This document shows, piece by piece, positions 62,316 through 64,000 of a stretch of DNA of 64,000 nucleotides. A program made the position numbers and the translations under genes. The notes under the pieces are model-generated. The model did not search any database. It saw nothing but the letters and a program-made list of their open reading frames with translations, and was not told the DNA's origin. This stretch comes from Rahnella laticis (GTDB lineage: Bacteria; Pseudomonadota; Gammaproteobacteria; Enterobacterales; Enterobacteriaceae). How positions within the stretch are numbered: the first letter of the stretch is position 1; each line of letters begins with the position of its first letter. Where the stretch lies: the NCBI RefSeq assembly GCF_015644585.1, contig NZ_JADOBI010000008.1, positions 124,001 through 188,000 on the forward strand. Reading direction: 5' to 3'.

Positions 62316-62590
62316 TAGCCGCTTTCAAAAATCACGCTGAAAGGAGAGGTGGAAAACCGCGACTCTTTTCGCGCGGTTTGAAACCCGAGTGAAGGGAACC
62401 GCGCAGCGGCGGGATTTTGCGGCAATAGCAGAAGTTACTGAAACATAGCCAGCAAGCGGTAGCGCGCAGTTAAAAGCGTGGGTGTCCAGAGGGCGCGCGC
62501 GTTAACGCGCCCTTTGGGCCAGTTTGGGCGGCGAGACCAAGGTCTTGATTTTGGCCTGAAGCCAGTTTGGGTGGCAACCCAGATTGTTGC
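62316..62590 (+). repeat. Composite intergenic repeat, single arm C
   Basis: Same blocks as B-right: GCCGCTTTCAAAAATCACGC, AACCGCGCAGCGGCGGGA, ATAGCCAGCAAGCGGTAGCG, a hairpin at 62486-62517 (CCAGAGGGCGCG / CGCGCCCTTTGG, with one G-T pair), then two tandem units containing CAGTTTGGG. No inverted partner is present. It ends about 17 bp from the DUF1989 stop codon. Confidence 0.85.
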
Positions 62591-62606
62591 CCTAATGTTT
62601 GATACC

Positions 62607-63284
62607 TCAAACCCCCTCCGGTACCCACGCTCCCTGTAATTTCACCTGCGGGAATCCCGCTGTCAGAATTCGCAGTTCAGCGTCGCGCGGCGTGTTATCG
62701 CCTTGCCCCTGAATGCTGACGATATCCTGCGGGCAGGCGGAGAAGGCGACATAGCAATCCATCTCAGCGCGCAGAATGATGTAATCGCCCGGACGCGTGA
62801 CAACCGGCAGGGTTTTCAGCGTGCGGCCATCGGGCTGAACCTGAATATTCATGAAGATGTTAAACGACGCCAGATTGCCGTGCGGCAAATGTACGCCGAG
62901 TTCCGCCATGCCTTCGAACAGATTGTCGTGGCAGTTGCGGTGCGGTTCGGTGCAGCCGAGCAGTTCATAACGGCGTGCGTCGCAGGCGGCCATAAACGTG
63001 TCGTGGACGCCCGGCGACGTGTCGGCTACCAGCGTGAGAATCGGGTGGCGCTGGCTGGTGATAAAGCTGTCGCCGACCTGCGGATTCAGCCGCTGATTCC
63101 ACACCCGCGTGGCTTCCATGCACATATATTCGCTGACATCCGCCGCGTTATACGCCCAGCAATCGACCACCTGCGTCCCGTGTAAATTCACCACCTGCAC
63201 CGCTTCGCCCTTTTTCAGATGCACCGCTTTGCCGTGGCGCGCCGGAATAAGCTGGACGTCGCGATGCTCAAGATCAGCTGACAT
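62607..63284 (-). CDS. DUF1989 (urea-carboxylase-associated) family protein
   Basis: 225 residues with the family's conserved Cys and His residues (VVDCWAYNAADVSEYMCMEATR, CTEPHRNCHDNL). Members near urea carboxylase include the carboxyguanidine deiminase subunits; others have no proven role. There is no urea carboxylase or allophanate hydrolase gene here. It follows an amino-acid-type ABC permease by 14 bp, so a metabolic role on the imported substrate is inferred. Confidence 0.82.
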   Translation of the reverse strand: MSADLEHRDVQLIPARHGKAVHLKKGEAVQVVNLHGTQVVDCWAYNAADVSEYMCMEATRVWNQRLNPQVGDSFITSQRHPILTLVADTSPGVHDTFMAACDARRYELLGCTEPHRNCHDNLFEGMAELGVHLPHGNLASFNIFMNIQVQPDGRTLKTLPVVTRPGDYIILRAEMDCYVAFSACPQDIVSIQGQGDNTPRDAELRILTAGFPQVKLQGAWVPEGV

Positions 63285-63298
63285 GTTTTTTCTCCTGG

Positions 63299-63964
63299 TT
63301 AATGTTGCATGCCGCGACGATAGCGCGTCATGCGAAATTCAATATGGCGCGCCAGCCAGTCAATCAGGCTGTTCAGCACCCAGTAACACAGCGCCACCGT
63401 GAGATAGATTTCCAGCGGCGCGTAAGTATCAGAAATCGCCTGTTTGGCGGCGTACATAAATTCCTGTACCGAAACAATCGAAAGCAGCGCCGAATCTTTA
63501 ATCAGACCGATCATCAGCCCGACCAGCGGCGACAACATCTGCGGCAGCGTCTGAGGTAACACTACATCGCGCAACTGTTCGGTGCGGCTCAGCCCCAGAA
63601 CCCGGCAGGCTTCCCACTGGCCGCGCGGCAACGCCTCAACGGCAGAGCGGATCACCTGAGCGATATACGGCGCGTAATACAACGTCAGCGCCAGTACGCC
63701 CACCTGAGGCGAAGTGAACGTGATGTCATATTCCGGCAACACGAAATAGAGCAGGTAAATGACGATCAACAGCGGCAGCGCCAGCGTCAGGCTGGTGTAA
63801 ATACGCAGGACCCGCTGCCAGAACGGCGGGGCGCGCATTAACGCGGTTGCCATCAGCGTGCCCCACAGCAATGAACAAAATGCCGCGATGGCGCAAAGTT
63901 TGAGGGTGGCCGCCATGCCTTCGCCCAGCGACGGCAATGAGCTGAGAATCGCCTGCCAGTCCAT
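63299..63964 (-). CDS. Polar amino acid ABC permease (HisM/GlnP type)
   Basis: 221 residues with five membrane helices. EAA-type loop: LPRGQWEACRVLGLSRTEQL with VVLPQTLPQMLSPL. It would import a polar amino acid or a related nitrogen compound with a partner permease, of which only the last codons are seen just upstream. The start overlaps that gene's stop (TAATG). Confidence 0.92.
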   Translation of the reverse strand: MDWQAILSSLPSLGEGMAATLKLCAIAAFCSLLWGTLMATALMRAPPFWQRVLRIYTSLTLALPLLIVIYLLYFVLPEYDITFTSPQVGVLALTLYYAPYIAQVIRSAVEALPRGQWEACRVLGLSRTEQLRDVVLPQTLPQMLSPLVGLMIGLIKDSALLSIVSVQEFMYAAKQAISDTYAPLEIYLTVALCYWVLNSLIDWLARHIEFRMTRYRRGMQH

Positions 63965-64000
63965 TACGCAACCCTCCGTTTCGCTTCCAGATGGCGCACT
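63964..64000 (-). CDS. 3' end of an upstream gene, probably the partner permease
   Basis: On the minus strand the last 37 bases read as RHLEAKRRVA followed by TAA. A short basic tail of this kind is common at the end of amino-acid ABC permeases, and these usually come in pairs. The rest is outside the window, so the product is a guess from position. Confidence 0.45.
   Translation of the reverse strand, partial: VRHLEAKRRVA

Overview
The window reads as chromosome of a GC-moderate (about 55%) enterobacterium. YdbK, YdbJ and HslJ are very close to their E. coli counterparts and keep the same neighbourhood. A gluconate/Entner-Doudoroff operon, efeUOB and a Salmonella-type L-talarate/galactarate dehydratase also point to Enterobacterales. 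A plant- or soil-associated Yersiniaceae member such as Rahnella or a relative is a reasonable guess, but nothing here proves the genus. There are no rRNA, tRNA, IS, prophage or CRISPR features.

Layout. 0-1.5 kb: FecR/FecI-type anti-sigma and sigma pair behind a Fur box, cut by the window start. 1.8-7.2 kb: pyruvate:flavodoxin oxidoreductase YdbK, an MgtC-like membrane protein, YdbJ and HslJ. 7.4-19.2 kb: a run of small accessory units: pirin plus LysR, a PhyH-type dioxygenase, AraC regulators, a zinc alcohol dehydrogenase, a VOC protein, TetR plus EamA exporter with a clear operator, a CopD/HemJ-like protein, an FUSC exporter and a DUF1471 protein. 19.5-24.0 kb: gntK-gntU-edd-eda under twin GntR operators and a CRP-like site, followed by a GudP-like sugar-acid transporter. 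26.0-29.0 kb: a SiaABCD-like signalling operon (phosphatase, kinase, SiaC, diguanylate cyclase) whose phosphatase carries CBS-type domains. 29.2-31.7 kb: a glycosyltransferase-DedA-glycosyltransferase operon. 31.9-36.1 kb: efeUOB iron uptake with a Fur-like site and an unusually long EfeU. 36.1-38.5 kb: a GntR-like LacI repressor divergent from L-talarate/galactarate dehydratase, with two matching palindromes between them. 38.5-40.4 kb: LysR plus SDR. 40.6-50.6 kb: a peptide-type ABC importer with an M20-like protein, a D-cysteine desulfhydrase-like PLP enzyme, an ornithine-cyclodeaminase relative, a two-domain rhodanese and a GntR/FCD regulator. 50.7-55.6 kb: a dicarboxylate (DASS) transporter divergent from a soluble three-domain NADH:fumarate-reductase-like flavoprotein. 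56.4-60.4 kb: a BisC/TorZ-like molybdoenzyme, LysR and an NAD(P)-binding protein. 60.4-61.8 kb: an AT-rich islet with an orphan Hcp and two membrane proteins. 62.6-64.0 kb: a DUF1989 protein with amino-acid ABC permeases, cut by the window end.

The most unusual DNA-level feature is a family of intergenic repeats of about 280-300 bp. There are five arms at three loci (10.1-10.8, 55.7-56.2 and 62.3-62.6 kb), two of the loci being inverted pairs. Each arm has a hairpin at the same place whose sequence changes between copies while base pairing is kept; four of the five arms then carry two tandem copies of a roughly 40-bp unit with its own small hairpin. A second, shorter GC-rich hairpin repeat occurs as an inverted pair near 1.7 kb and singly at 62.2 kb.

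The most interesting gene-level candidates are the sulfur/peptide import cluster with paired operators and a ligand-poor M20 protein, the Hcp-linked membrane protein pair, and the CBS-phosphatase version of the Sia pathway.
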